Below, in pieces: positions 25,986 through 34,871 of a stretch of 64,000 nucleotides of DNA (positions are counted from its first letter, which is position 1; every line of letters starts with the position of its first letter). A program made the translations under genes and the position numbers. The notes beneath the pieces are model-generated. The model was not told where the DNA came from and ran no database searches. It saw only the letters and a list, made by a program, of their open reading frames with translations. The DNA is from Flavobacterium sp. UMI-01 (GTDB lineage Bacteria > Bacteroidota > Bacteroidia > Flavobacteriales > Flavobacteriaceae): NCBI RefSeq assembly GCF_019656315.1, contig NZ_BPLU01000038.1, positions 310,001-374,000 of the forward strand. Reading direction: 5' to 3'.

Positions 25986-27776
25986 TTAATTAATAACATT
26001 TTCGTACAATCTAGGATTGGTTATAATCTCACCATTTGGTAGAGGAAAATAAGCATGTGCAGCTTCATTATAATTTTTGGCTGCCTCTTGAAATTCGTTC
26101 CATGCCGGATTGGCTAATGGGTCAGTTGGGGCAACTTCAGTTACAATTGATTGCCATCTTGTTACATTGTTACCAGTAATTTCATCTTTTACAACATAAT
26201 GTTGTGCATAATACCTACGAGCAGCTAATTCTTGAAAACGTTGTTTTTTTATCCCCCATCTTCTCAAGTCAACATTTCTTTCACAACCGTAACCCTCAGC
26301 AGATAATTCCAATGGATATTCTTTATATCTTAAATGTTTTCTTAAAGTTTCAACAGTATAAGTTATATTGTCATGGTCATTAGTAGGGAATTCTCCTGTA
26401 CCTACGAGTCCTAATAATTGTAAGCCCGAACGTCTTCTTACTTTGTTTATTTGAACTAATGCCTCATCTACTTGCCCCATTTCAATCAAACATTCCGCAT
26501 ATTGCAAATGTATTCCTGCTAAACGAATTAACCTTTCATTTATTCCTGAACGGACTCTCCCTGGTGAAAGAATATTTTCACCTCTTGTGATATCCCAATT
26601 AGTATGTTTTCTCCAAAAACAAGTCATATTAACATTAAAATTGGCAGCTTGACCCGTTTCTGCTCTTAGATAGTAAGGCATATCAATATCATCAACTAGA
26701 GCCACAGACCAAGAAGTTCTTAAACTGAATTTTCTTAAACGTTTGTTACCAGTTGTTTTATCAATTGTATAATTACGTTCATCCTGGGTGTCCATAGGGT
26801 CATTACGGTATTCTTTAATCAACCAGTTGGCAGCAACCGCACCAAAATAAGTTCCTGAAACCCCTGTAAATTGTAATTGTAATCCGGCAGTACTCGCAAC
26901 ATCTCTCCAGTCATAATTATTATAATTATCAGTATAACCTGTTGCATATGAAATTTCAAGGATAGATTCATCGTTCAATTCATCCATGGTTGTAAAGTTA
27001 CTTCCAATATTAGGCATTAACTTATATCCGTAGTTCTCAATAACTCTCTTAAAATAAGGAGCCGCTTCTACAAAATTATTTTCATATAAATAAGTTTGAC
27101 CAATCAAAGCCTCTGCAGCTCCTGCCGTTACTCTACCTTTTTCTTTTCCTGGCCATGTAGGAGGTAAATTTTTAGCTGCAAATTGTAAATCTGCTAAAAA
27201 GAAATTTTTAACTGTTTCGGCTGTTTCAAGGGGTTTGTAAAAATCGGTTTCATTAACTGGTACATTTTCAAAAATAGGCAATTTTCCTTCGTTAAATGAA
27301 TGATATAGATTAAAGTAATGAAAACCTCTTAAAAAACGGGCTTGCGCTACTATTTTGTTAGCCAATTCTATATCCGCAGCTACCGTTAAAGTAGGAATAA
27401 TTCTTTCAGCAGCTAGAATCACTTGATTGGCTCTAAAAATGGTCGTATAATTAGCAGCCCATTTATTATTAATAGGTGTTTCTGCATTAGTAAAAATTTG
27501 CAAATAATAAGGATTTGTGTTACTAGGTCTCTGAAATCCATTTGCCCAAGCTAAATCCGTACGAGCTAACTCTTGAATAAGTGCATGATTTTGAGAAGAA
27601 GAAAAAGCTTTATAAACTGCTGTCAAGCCTGTTTGCAAATCTTTAGTATCTCTCCAAAAATTATCGGTTGAAATCAAATTTGGATTGGTCTCTGTCAACC
27701 AGTCTTTTTGGCAACTTGTTACTGTTAGGACTATTGCCAAAACAACTAAAAGTTTGGGATATATATATTTTTTCAT
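25986..27776 (-). CDS. susD: SusD-like glycan-binding lipoprotein (copy 2)
   Basis: A 596-residue RagB/SusD lipoprotein (signal ending LTVTSC, then QKDWLTETNPNL). Family segments include QARFLRGFHYFNLYHSFNEG, LQYAECLIEMGQVDEALVQI and the end HAYFPLPNGEIITNPRL. It is paralogous to the SusD at 19047-20819 across the full length. It lies 37 bp downstream of its SusC partner. It captures oligosaccharides at the outer membrane; the duplication suggests a different chain length or sulfation pattern from copy 1. Confidence 0.97.
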   Translation of the reverse strand: MKKYIYPKLLVVLAIVLTVTSCQKDWLTETNPNLISTDNFWRDTKDLQTGLTAVYKAFSSSQNHALIQELARTDLAWANGFQRPSNTNPYYLQIFTNAETPINNKWAANYTTIFRANQVILAAERIIPTLTVAADIELANKIVAQARFLRGFHYFNLYHSFNEGKLPIFENVPVNETDFYKPLETAETVKNFFLADLQFAAKNLPPTWPGKEKGRVTAGAAEALIGQTYLYENNFVEAAPYFKRVIENYGYKLMPNIGSNFTTMDELNDESILEISYATGYTDNYNNYDWRDVASTAGLQLQFTGVSGTYFGAVAANWLIKEYRNDPMDTQDERNYTIDKTTGNKRLRKFSLRTSWSVALVDDIDMPYYLRAETGQAANFNVNMTCFWRKHTNWDITRGENILSPGRVRSGINERLIRLAGIHLQYAECLIEMGQVDEALVQINKVRRRSGLQLLGLVGTGEFPTNDHDNITYTVETLRKHLRYKEYPLELSAEGYGCERNVDLRRWGIKKQRFQELAARRYYAQHYVVKDEITGNNVTRWQSIVTEVAPTDPLANPAWNEFQEAAKNYNEAAHAYFPLPNGEIITNPRLYENVIN

Positions 27777-27813
27777 TGTTTTTTTATTTTTTTAAGTTGG
27801 TTCGTTTACTTTA

Positions 27814-30800
27814 TTAAAATTCTAACTGCATACCAGCTGTAATTTTGGAACTTTGAGGTACTGTTCCTTTGTCTATTCCACGAGTACTTAAACCATTATT
27901 ACCTACCTCTGGGTCATACCCTGTGTAATTTGTCAATCTTAAAGGATTTTGAGCTGTTACAAAAAAACGTAATTTAGATAAGGTTAATTTATCAATTACT
28001 TTCTTAGGTACCGTATAACCTAATGATATGTTACGAAGTCTTACAAAAGTTCCGTCCTCTAACCAATAATCTGACCATCCTCTGTAATTATTATGTAATG
28101 CACCTCTATCAGCTGGTACATTTGATGTTTGATTTTGGGGACTCCACTGGTAAATTAAATCTTTGTTATTCGATTCTTTATATCCTAATGCTTTTCCACC
28201 GTTAATGACTTCAGCACCAAAAGATCCATACCATTGCATTGAGAAATCAAAGTTTTTATATTCTGCTGAATAATTTAATCCTAATTCAAAATCAGGAGTT
28301 CCACTACCCGCAAATCGACGGTCATCATTCGTGATTTTGCCATCACCATCAGCATCTACGTATCTCAAATCTCCTAATTTTGCCGTAGGATCTATTTTTT
28401 GATATTCTAGTAATTCAGCTTCGTTTTGAATTACACCATCCGTTTTCATTAAGAAATAAGCACCTGCAATATACCCCTCTGCTAATGCTGATACCTTGTC
28501 TTGATCATTACTGTGTCCAGAAACCGTACTATCATCAAAATATAATAATTTGTTGGTTCCACTCATTTTAGTAACGGTATTGGTGTTTTTAGTAAAGTTT
28601 ACATTCAAGTTGTGTTTGAATTTCTTACCCGTACGATAATTTAAGGAATATTCGATACCTGTATTCCTCATATCTCCTACATTTAAAACTACATCAGATC
28701 CAGATCCACCTCCAGCAGAAGGAGGTAGTAAAACAGGGAATAGCATATCTCTCTTTTCCGTTACATAAAAGTCAGAAGTCAAGGTTAATTTGTTATTAAA
28801 AAAACCAAAATCAAAACCTAAGTTAGTCGATACAGAAGTTTCCCATTTTACATTTTTGTTTGCGAATGAAGTTTGGGTTGCCCCTTGAATATAATTTTGG
28901 TCAGTTGCTCCTGATCCCAAAACATAATCATTGTTTAAAACAATACCTGCACTATATGAATAATCACCAACACCTGAGTTCCCTGTTGTACCTCTACTCA
29001 TTCTAGTTTTGAAAGTAGATACCGTACTTTTAAATGGTTTCCAAAAATCTTCGTCAGAAACATTCCATCCTAAAGAAGCCGAAGGGAACCATTCATAGTG
29101 TTGTTCGTTAAATTTAGAAGATCCGTCACGACGAGCGCTTAAACTCATCAGGTATTTCCCTTTATAATTGTATTGTAGTCTTCCTAAGGTACCTATGAAT
29201 TTAGTAACTCTATTTTGCGTCCATTGATTGTTTCCTGAACCCGCATTAGCTAATCCATTAGCACCATTTAAAACCGTGATATCATTATCAACAATATCAA
29301 ATTTTTCTGCAAAAAATTCACTGTATTGGTAGCGCTCCGCTGAATACACTGCAGTCAAGCCTAAATTGTGTTTACCAAAAGTTTTGTTATAATTTAAAAT
29401 ATGCTCTAAAGTTCGCTTAGTAGCTCTAGAACTTGAGTTTCTCACTTTTGATTGTTGACTTGGTACTAAATCCCCTTTATTATCATAAGCAATAAAAGAA
29501 GGATTAATGGTGTATCTTGTTGAGTTATCATAACTTACAGCCCCGCGCGCTGTATATTTAAAGTTTTTAGTAAAACTATATTCAGCACTAATGTTACCAT
29601 CAAAATAGTCTCTAAAAGCTTTGTCCGATGTTTGTAATTTATACCCCAAATAAGACAGACGAGTGGCTTCAGAATTATCGCCACCAGTATCCTCAATTGA
29701 AGTTTGATCAGCAGTTACTTGTACTCCATAAGGGTTATATCTTATAGCATCTAGTATCAATCCCCATGGTGAGTACTGTGTGTATTCGTTTCTGGCCGAC
29801 ATACCCGTAGCAATTTTCCACTTTCCTTTATTGTACTGCGTATTGGCTCTTACATTGTAACGCTCATAATTAGATTTAATTAAAGAACCTTCTTGACCAA
29901 AAAAACCTCCATTTATGTTATACGACAAACCGTCTTTTCCTCCTGAGATACTCAGGTTATGACTTTGGATAGGCGCTAAGTCATTTTCAATCACATCGTA
30001 AAAATTACTATTGTTCGTTAATTGTGTTGGATTAGCTTGAATAGTAGTCCATGAATTTCCAAAAACAGTACCACTTTGATTGTACTTATTTAAAAATTGG
30101 ATATATAATTTTTCCTCAACAGTTGGCACAGGAATGTGTCTGAAATTTTTTTGAACACCATAATAGCTATCCATTCTAATTTTCATAACACCAGCTTGTG
30201 GTTTTTTGGTTGTAATCAAGATTACCCCTGCTGAACCACGTGTACCATATATTGCTGCCGAAGCACCGTCTTTTAGAACATCAATGGTTTCAATTTCATT
30301 CATACTGATATTCGGATTGTTGTCGTAAGGAATTCCATCCACAACATAAAGTGGTCTGTTATTTCCTAATACCGACGATAACCCTCGTATTTGTACATTC
30401 GCTTCAGCACCCGGATCCCCTGAACTAGCTGTTACATTTACACCAGCAATCAATCCTTGAAGTGCCGAACCTAAGTCGGCCGTAGCTGATTTAGCCACAT
30501 CCTCTTCTTTAACACGACTTACAGCTCCTGTAACTTCTTTCTTTTTCTGAACACCATACCCTACAATTACCACTTCATCTAATGAGGATACCTTAGATTT
30601 TAATATAATGTTAATGGTGTTCCTATTGGCTATTTTAGTTTCCATATTTTCATAACCTAAATAAGAGAACACCAACACATCTGTGGGTTTTGCCTTGATG
30701 GTATAATTACCATCAAAATCAGTAATAGTTCCTGTTGTAGTTCCTTTAACAAGGACACTAACACCTGGTAGTGCCCCTTGATTGTCGAGTACTTTTCCTT

Positions 30801-30903
30801 TTACAACATTGTTTTGTGCGTGAATCAACCCATAGCCAAAAAATAGTAATAAAGTCATTACAATAGTTTTTAGCTTCGAATCAATGAGAAGTTTTAAATT
30901 CAT
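27814..30903 (-). CDS. susC: SusC-like TonB-dependent oligosaccharide transporter (copy 2)
   Basis: A 1029-residue transporter with signal peptide, carboxypeptidase-regulatory-like domain (GALPGVSVLVKGTTTGTITD), plug (VVIVGYGVQKKKEVTGAVSR and DVLKDGASAAIYGTRGSAGV) and barrel ending MQLEF. Long stretches match copy 1, for example FDFSMQWYGSFGAEVINGG and YDPEVGNNGLSTRGID, so the two operons arose by duplication. It is first gene of the second Sus operon. The promoter has the same 21-bp repeat as SusC1 but no tandem array. It imports oligosaccharides with the SusD encoded next. Confidence 0.97.
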   Translation of the reverse strand: MNLKLLIDSKLKTIVMTLLLFFGYGLIHAQNNVVKGKVLDNQGALPGVSVLVKGTTTGTITDFDGNYTIKAKPTDVLVFSYLGYENMETKIANRNTINIILKSKVSSLDEVVIVGYGVQKKKEVTGAVSRVKEEDVAKSATADLGSALQGLIAGVNVTASSGDPGAEANVQIRGLSSVLGNNRPLYVVDGIPYDNNPNISMNEIETIDVLKDGASAAIYGTRGSAGVILITTKKPQAGVMKIRMDSYYGVQKNFRHIPVPTVEEKLYIQFLNKYNQSGTVFGNSWTTIQANPTQLTNNSNFYDVIENDLAPIQSHNLSISGGKDGLSYNINGGFFGQEGSLIKSNYERYNVRANTQYNKGKWKIATGMSARNEYTQYSPWGLILDAIRYNPYGVQVTADQTSIEDTGGDNSEATRLSYLGYKLQTSDKAFRDYFDGNISAEYSFTKNFKYTARGAVSYDNSTRYTINPSFIAYDNKGDLVPSQQSKVRNSSSRATKRTLEHILNYNKTFGKHNLGLTAVYSAERYQYSEFFAEKFDIVDNDITVLNGANGLANAGSGNNQWTQNRVTKFIGTLGRLQYNYKGKYLMSLSARRDGSSKFNEQHYEWFPSASLGWNVSDEDFWKPFKSTVSTFKTRMSRGTTGNSGVGDYSYSAGIVLNNDYVLGSGATDQNYIQGATQTSFANKNVKWETSVSTNLGFDFGFFNNKLTLTSDFYVTEKRDMLFPVLLPPSAGGGSGSDVVLNVGDMRNTGIEYSLNYRTGKKFKHNLNVNFTKNTNTVTKMSGTNKLLYFDDSTVSGHSNDQDKVSALAEGYIAGAYFLMKTDGVIQNEAELLEYQKIDPTAKLGDLRYVDADGDGKITNDDRRFAGSGTPDFELGLNYSAEYKNFDFSMQWYGSFGAEVINGGKALGYKESNNKDLIYQWSPQNQTSNVPADRGALHNNYRGWSDYWLEDGTFVRLRNISLGYTVPKKVIDKLTLSKLRFFVTAQNPLRLTNYTGYDPEVGNNGLSTRGIDKGTVPQSSKITAGMQLEF

Positions 30904-31270
30904 AATTTAGTTTGGTTTTTAGATTTAATTAACAAATATCAGGCTTTTTTACCTAGGGGTGTATAACATATGTTTTAAATCCTAAAACAAATGTTAGACA
31001 CGAAATAATTCATTTGTAAATATAACATTTATATTTAAACTTAATGTGGTATTATTCTTAAAAGCTATCAATTCATTCGTTTTCAACTTGAAAAAAACTA
31101 GACTAAAACTATTAACACTAACAATACAAAGGCTTTAGTCGAAAAAAAAGCAACTATAAATTTAACTTTAAAACACCAATAATTTTATAAAAAAAAGATT
31201 TGTCTAGTTTTTATCTAGTTAATGTATCCGCTAGAAGATTAGAACTTAACAAACATAGAAAACAAAAAAA
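30904..31270. other. Gene-free region upstream of SusC2
   Basis: This stretch contains no credible gene. The SusC2 promoter (30933-30995) is at one end and the L-galactose operon terminator adjoins the other. Between about 31000 and 31260 the sequence is very AT-rich; I see no further structure. Confidence 0.6.
30933..30995 (-). promoter_or_regulatory. SusC2 promoter with 21-bp-spaced half-sites
   Basis: A -7-like box CAAATATC (GATATTTG on the minus strand) is at 30933-30940. Half-sites AACATATGTT (30965-30974) and AACAAATGTT (30986-30995) are 21 bp apart, and the first is 32 bp from the -7 box. The first half-site is identical to that at SusC1. Confidence 0.78.
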
Positions 31271-31290
31271 GGCCATCTTTACAGATAGCC
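31271..31290 (-). terminator. Terminator of the L-galactose catabolic operon
   Basis: An eight-base stem (GGCTATCT/AGATGGCC on the minus strand, one mismatch) with a four-base loop is followed directly by seven Ts. It is 27 bp past the mutarotase stop. Confidence 0.82.
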
Positions 31291-31316
31291 ATTTGCATAT
31301 TTTAACATTTAAAATG

Positions 31317-31661
31317 TTAAATTAATTGAAAAACTTTTTCTAAAGGAATCCATTTTTCTCCTTCTTTTGCCCATGGTAATTCTTGTTGGTAATTCCACAT
31401 TAAGTTTTCCCATTCTTGTACTTTAGGATTAGTAGCATCCATCTCCGCTTTCTTAGCTGGATTAAAAGTTCCATCTACTTCCATAATCATAAACATACGA
31501 TTTCCAGTAAGGTAAATTTGCATGTCTACAATTCCAGCTTCTTTAATACTTTTAGTTATTTCTGGCCATGCTTTACCCTCGGCATGGTATGCTTTATACT
31601 CCGCTATTAATTTAGAATCGTCTTTCAAATCACATGAAAAACAATGACGTGTTATTCCCAT
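31317..31661 (-). CDS. L-rhamnose/L-fucose mutarotase family protein, probable L-galactose mutarotase
   Basis: A 114-residue cytoplasmic protein of the RhaM (DUF718) family. It starts MGITRHCFSCDLKDD, has the conserved YKAYHAEGKAWPEI segment with the active-site His, and MQIYLTGNRMFMIMEVD. Mutarotases interconvert alpha and beta sugar anomers so that released alpha-L-sugar can meet the anomer preference of the next enzyme. It is last gene of the seven-gene operon, 5 bp after the symporter stop. In context the natural substrate is L-galactose. It is usually annotated as L-rhamnose mutarotase. Confidence 0.88.
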   Translation of the reverse strand: MGITRHCFSCDLKDDSKLIAEYKAYHAEGKAWPEITKSIKEAGIVDMQIYLTGNRMFMIMEVDGTFNPAKKAEMDATNPKVQEWENLMWNYQQELPWAKEGEKWIPLEKVFQLI

Positions 31662-31666
31662 TTTTT

Positions 31667-32989
31667 TTATTTTTTTGATTGTTGAAAAGTAGAATAACCA
31701 TAAAATGCAACCACTGATAAACAGATTAAAGGCAAGATAAAGGAGAAATTAACCTCAGGAATGAATCCTAAAATTTTCACATCAGAAAACCCAGGTCCTC
31801 CCCAGTCTAAAATACTTCCTTGTAATACTGGCATCAAAGCACCACCAACGATAGCCATCACCAAACCAGCCGAACCAATTTTAGCTTCTTCTCCCATGTT
31901 TTTTAAAGCAATACCATAAATAGTAGGGAACATAATAGACATAAATACCGAAATAGCAACCAATGAAATTAATCCTGGCGTCCCTTGTAAAAGGATGGCT
32001 CCTGCACAACAAACCACTCCACCAATACCAAAAAACATTAAAATTTTAGAAGGATTAACGGTTTTCATTAAGGCAGTACCAATCCATCTTCCTATTAAGA
32101 AAACAATCATTGCAGCCACATTAAAATAAGTAGCAGTCAATTCCAGTCCGAAAGTTTGGTTAATGTTATCTACATACTGGAAAATAAATGTCCAACACAT
32201 AATTTGTGCCCCAACATAAAAAGCTTGCGCTACCACACCTAATTTGTAGTTTTTATTAGCGAATAATTTGGCAAACGACTCTGATAAAGACATTTTATCT
32301 TCTTCGGCAGTTTTAGGCATTTTAGTAAAAATAATAATCCCTAAAATAATCAAAACCAAAACTCCTAATCCAATGTAAGGTCCGCTGATAACATTTAAGT
32401 CATTTTCTCTAATCGCAGCTACCTCATCTGAGGACAAAGCTTTATAAGCTACTTCTGAATAATCATCCGACTTTAAGGCATTGATTACAAAAACTTGTGC
32501 CATAATCATTCCTGATAACGAACCAATGGGGTTGAAAGCTTGCGCTAAATTCAATCGTTGGGTAGCCGTTTCGGGATCTCCTAAGAATAAAATTAACGGA
32601 TTGGATGTGGTTTCAAGAAAAGCCAGTCCACAAGTGATAATCCATAAAGAAAGTAGAAAATAGGTATAATCTTGATAAGCCGCAGCAGGATAGAATAAAA
32701 ATGCCCCTGTTGCATATAAAAGTAAACCAACTATTATTCCCGACTTGTAACTGTACTTTCTAATAAAAAGTGCTGCAGGTAAGGCCATAAAGAAATAGCC
32801 AAAATAAAATGCAAATTGCACTAATGAAGCCTGCATATTAGACAATTCGGGCATTACTTTTTTAAATGCTGATACCATTGGATTGGTCAAATCGTTGGCA
32901 ATTCCCCATAATGCAAACAGGGAAGTGATGATGACAAAAGGAAAAAGTAGGTCTTTACGAACTACTGAGATTTTAGCTGTTTGCGCCAT
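31667..32989 (-). CDS. fucP: FucP-type MFS sugar:H+ symporter, probable L-galactose importer
   Basis: A 440-residue inner-membrane protein with about 12 hydrophobic segments, no signal peptide and the FucP-family opening FPFVIITSLFALWGIANDLT. It also has the conserved FLETTSNPLILFLGDPETA and LAQAFNPIGSLSGM segments. The E. coli homologue carries L-fucose and also accepts L-galactose, which differs only by a 6-hydroxyl. It brings the monosaccharide released by periplasmic GH29 into the cytoplasm. It is located between the mutarotase and the aldo/keto reductase genes in one operon. The sugar assignment rests on the pathway. Confidence 0.9.
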   Translation of the reverse strand: MAQTAKISVVRKDLLFPFVIITSLFALWGIANDLTNPMVSAFKKVMPELSNMQASLVQFAFYFGYFFMALPAALFIRKYSYKSGIIVGLLLYATGAFLFYPAAAYQDYTYFLLSLWIITCGLAFLETTSNPLILFLGDPETATQRLNLAQAFNPIGSLSGMIMAQVFVINALKSDDYSEVAYKALSSDEVAAIRENDLNVISGPYIGLGVLVLIILGIIIFTKMPKTAEEDKMSLSESFAKLFANKNYKLGVVAQAFYVGAQIMCWTFIFQYVDNINQTFGLELTATYFNVAAMIVFLIGRWIGTALMKTVNPSKILMFFGIGGVVCCAGAILLQGTPGLISLVAISVFMSIMFPTIYGIALKNMGEEAKIGSAGLVMAIVGGALMPVLQGSILDWGGPGFSDVKILGFIPEVNFSFILPLICLSVVAFYGYSTFQQSKK

Positions 32990-33087
32990 TGCAAATATTT
33001 TTTAAGGTTAGTTAATTTTTAGGTGCAAATTATTAAAGATTCTTCTTCTTCGATATAAGGATTGTCTTTAATAGTAACACTTATGGT

Positions 33088-34038
33088 TTATCGGTTTGAA
33101 ATGATTGTATTTGTAATTTCGTCAAAAACAGACTCTTCTAGTTTGCCTTCTTTCCAAGCATCCAATAAATCAATCAATTGGTCTTTGGTTGTAGGACCTA
33201 CCACTACTCTATCTGCTTCTTGAGTAGAAAAGACATAACGAAGTGCTAAACGTGATAATGGAATGTCATGTTTTTTAGCGATTTCATTTACTTTTAAAGC
33301 GATATCAACATCGGTATTGGTTATCCATTCATTATTTGGACGCTCTTCGGCATAGGTTTCTAATCTTCTACCTAATAATCCCATATGCAGAGCCGAAGCG
33401 GCATAATACCCCATCCCTTCTCTTTTGATTTGTGGAATATCCTTGTCAAAAGCAGTGATATTACAAGCGTCTAATTTTAAAAATCCTGAAACCACATCAA
33501 AATTCTCTTTAATCATATGCGGGTAAAAAGGAGTCGTAGGGTTTCCACCAACACCTAACTGCCCTACAACTCCTTCTTTTTGAAAAGAATGCAAACAATC
33601 CATGATTTCATCCATTTTTTCAACAGGAACCAAATGCGGTTCATGCAAAAACAACAAATCAATTTTATCCAAACCTAACACTTCTAGACTTTCGTAAAGA
33701 CTTTTTTTCATGGTTTCTGGTGAATAATCTACGATGCAATCATCTGCCTTTTCAGAACGAAGACGCCCGACTTTGGTACTGATAAATGGTTTTTCACCTG
33801 ACCATTCTTTTAGTGTTTTTCCCAAAAAAAGTTGGGATTTGTTATAGGAAGGGGCTGTATCAAAAACACGTACTCCATCCTCTAAAGCATGCAATAGTGT
33901 GTCAATAGCCACTTTTTCTTCAATTGGTCTCCAAACGCCGCCAAGACCTGAACAGCCTACAACCAAACGACTTTGGTTGTTAAAAAAAGGACTTTTTGTA
34001 TAATCGCCTTTGATATATGTGGGTTTTGTATTTGTCAT
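33088..34038 (-). CDS. Aldo/keto reductase, probable L-galactose 1-dehydrogenase
   Basis: A 316-residue (beta/alpha)8 AKR. The catalytic tetrad is visible as Asp and Tyr in VFDTAPSYN, Lys in FISTKVGRL and His in LLFLHEPH. The cofactor-binding C-terminal part contains VVVGPTTKDQL. Relatives include D-threo-aldose/L-fucose dehydrogenases and plant-type L-galactose dehydrogenases, which oxidise the C1 of L-galactose to its lactone with NAD(P). It is 5 bp downstream of the lactonase gene, whose substrate would be its product. It is cytoplasmic. L-fucose may also be accepted. Confidence 0.87.
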   Translation of the reverse strand: MTNTKPTYIKGDYTKSPFFNNQSRLVVGCSGLGGVWRPIEEKVAIDTLLHALEDGVRVFDTAPSYNKSQLFLGKTLKEWSGEKPFISTKVGRLRSEKADDCIVDYSPETMKKSLYESLEVLGLDKIDLLFLHEPHLVPVEKMDEIMDCLHSFQKEGVVGQLGVGGNPTTPFYPHMIKENFDVVSGFLKLDACNITAFDKDIPQIKREGMGYYAASALHMGLLGRRLETYAEERPNNEWITNTDVDIALKVNEIAKKHDIPLSRLALRYVFSTQEADRVVVGPTTKDQLIDLLDAWKEGKLEESVFDEITNTIISNR

Positions 34039-34043
34039 CTTTA

Positions 34044-34871
34044 TTATAAGTTATAAAAATTAATTGCGTTTTGTCCCATGATATTTTCTTGTTCTTCAAC
34101 AGAAAGGGATGCAATAAATTGGGTTACTAATTCTTTTGTTTGGGTATAATTTCCCGCTACCAAACATACTGGCCAATCCGATCCAAATAAAATTCGGTCT
34201 GTTCCAAATGCCTCTAGTACCAGTTGCATATAGGGATGAATTTGTTCAGGTGTCCAAGATTTATAATCCGCCTCAGTAGTCATGCCTGATAATTTGCAAT
34301 ACACATTTTTTTGTTTACCAATGGCTAACATCAACGTTGCCCAACCTTCGTAAAAACCATCATTAATATACGGTTTCGCAATGTGGTCAATTACAAATTT
34401 TTGATTGGGGAATCTTTTAACTAATTCTAAAGCCGCTCCCAATTGGTGTGGAAAAATCAGAATATCATAAGTGAAATTGTATTTTTCCAAAGCAGCAATA
34501 CCTCGTAAAAAGTTGGGCCTTAGTAAAAAGTTGTGATCTGGCTCTCCTTGTACCACATGTCTAAACCCTTTGATTTTGGGATATTGGCTGTATAAAGCCA
34601 GTACTTCATCAATATTAGCAGCTCTTAAATCCACCCAGCCTACAATTCCTTTGATAAAATCATTCTTAGTGGCGAGTTCTAATAAAAAATCTGTTTCGGC
34701 TAGGGTTTGATCAGCTTGAACAGCTACGCAACCATCAATTCCGTTTTCTTGGTATACAATAGCTAGGTCATCAGGCATAAAATCGCGACGGATAACAGCC
34801 ATTTCGTCGTCAATCCAATCGTGTTTATTGGGTTCGTATTGCCAAAAATGTTGGTGTGAATCTATTGCCAT
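34044..34871 (-). CDS. Amidohydrolase-family sugar lactonase, probable L-galactonolactonase
   Basis: A 275-residue Amidohydrolase_2 (COG3618) TIM barrel. The metal site opens with IDSHQHFW (HxH), continues with VIDHIAKP and VYCKLSGM, and ends ILFGSDWPVC with the conserved Asp. COG3618 enzymes open L-fucono- and L-galactono-lactones. Its stop/start arrangement overlaps the upstream tagaturonate reductase by 10 bp and abuts the dehydrogenase, indicating tight coupling. It converts L-galactono-lactone to L-galactonate in the cytoplasm. Confidence 0.88.
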   Translation of the reverse strand: MAIDSHQHFWQYEPNKHDWIDDEMAVIRRDFMPDDLAIVYQENGIDGCVAVQADQTLAETDFLLELATKNDFIKGIVGWVDLRAANIDEVLALYSQYPKIKGFRHVVQGEPDHNFLLRPNFLRGIAALEKYNFTYDILIFPHQLGAALELVKRFPNQKFVIDHIAKPYINDGFYEGWATLMLAIGKQKNVYCKLSGMTTEADYKSWTPEQIHPYMQLVLEAFGTDRILFGSDWPVCLVAGNYTQTKELVTQFIASLSVEEQENIMGQNAINFYNL

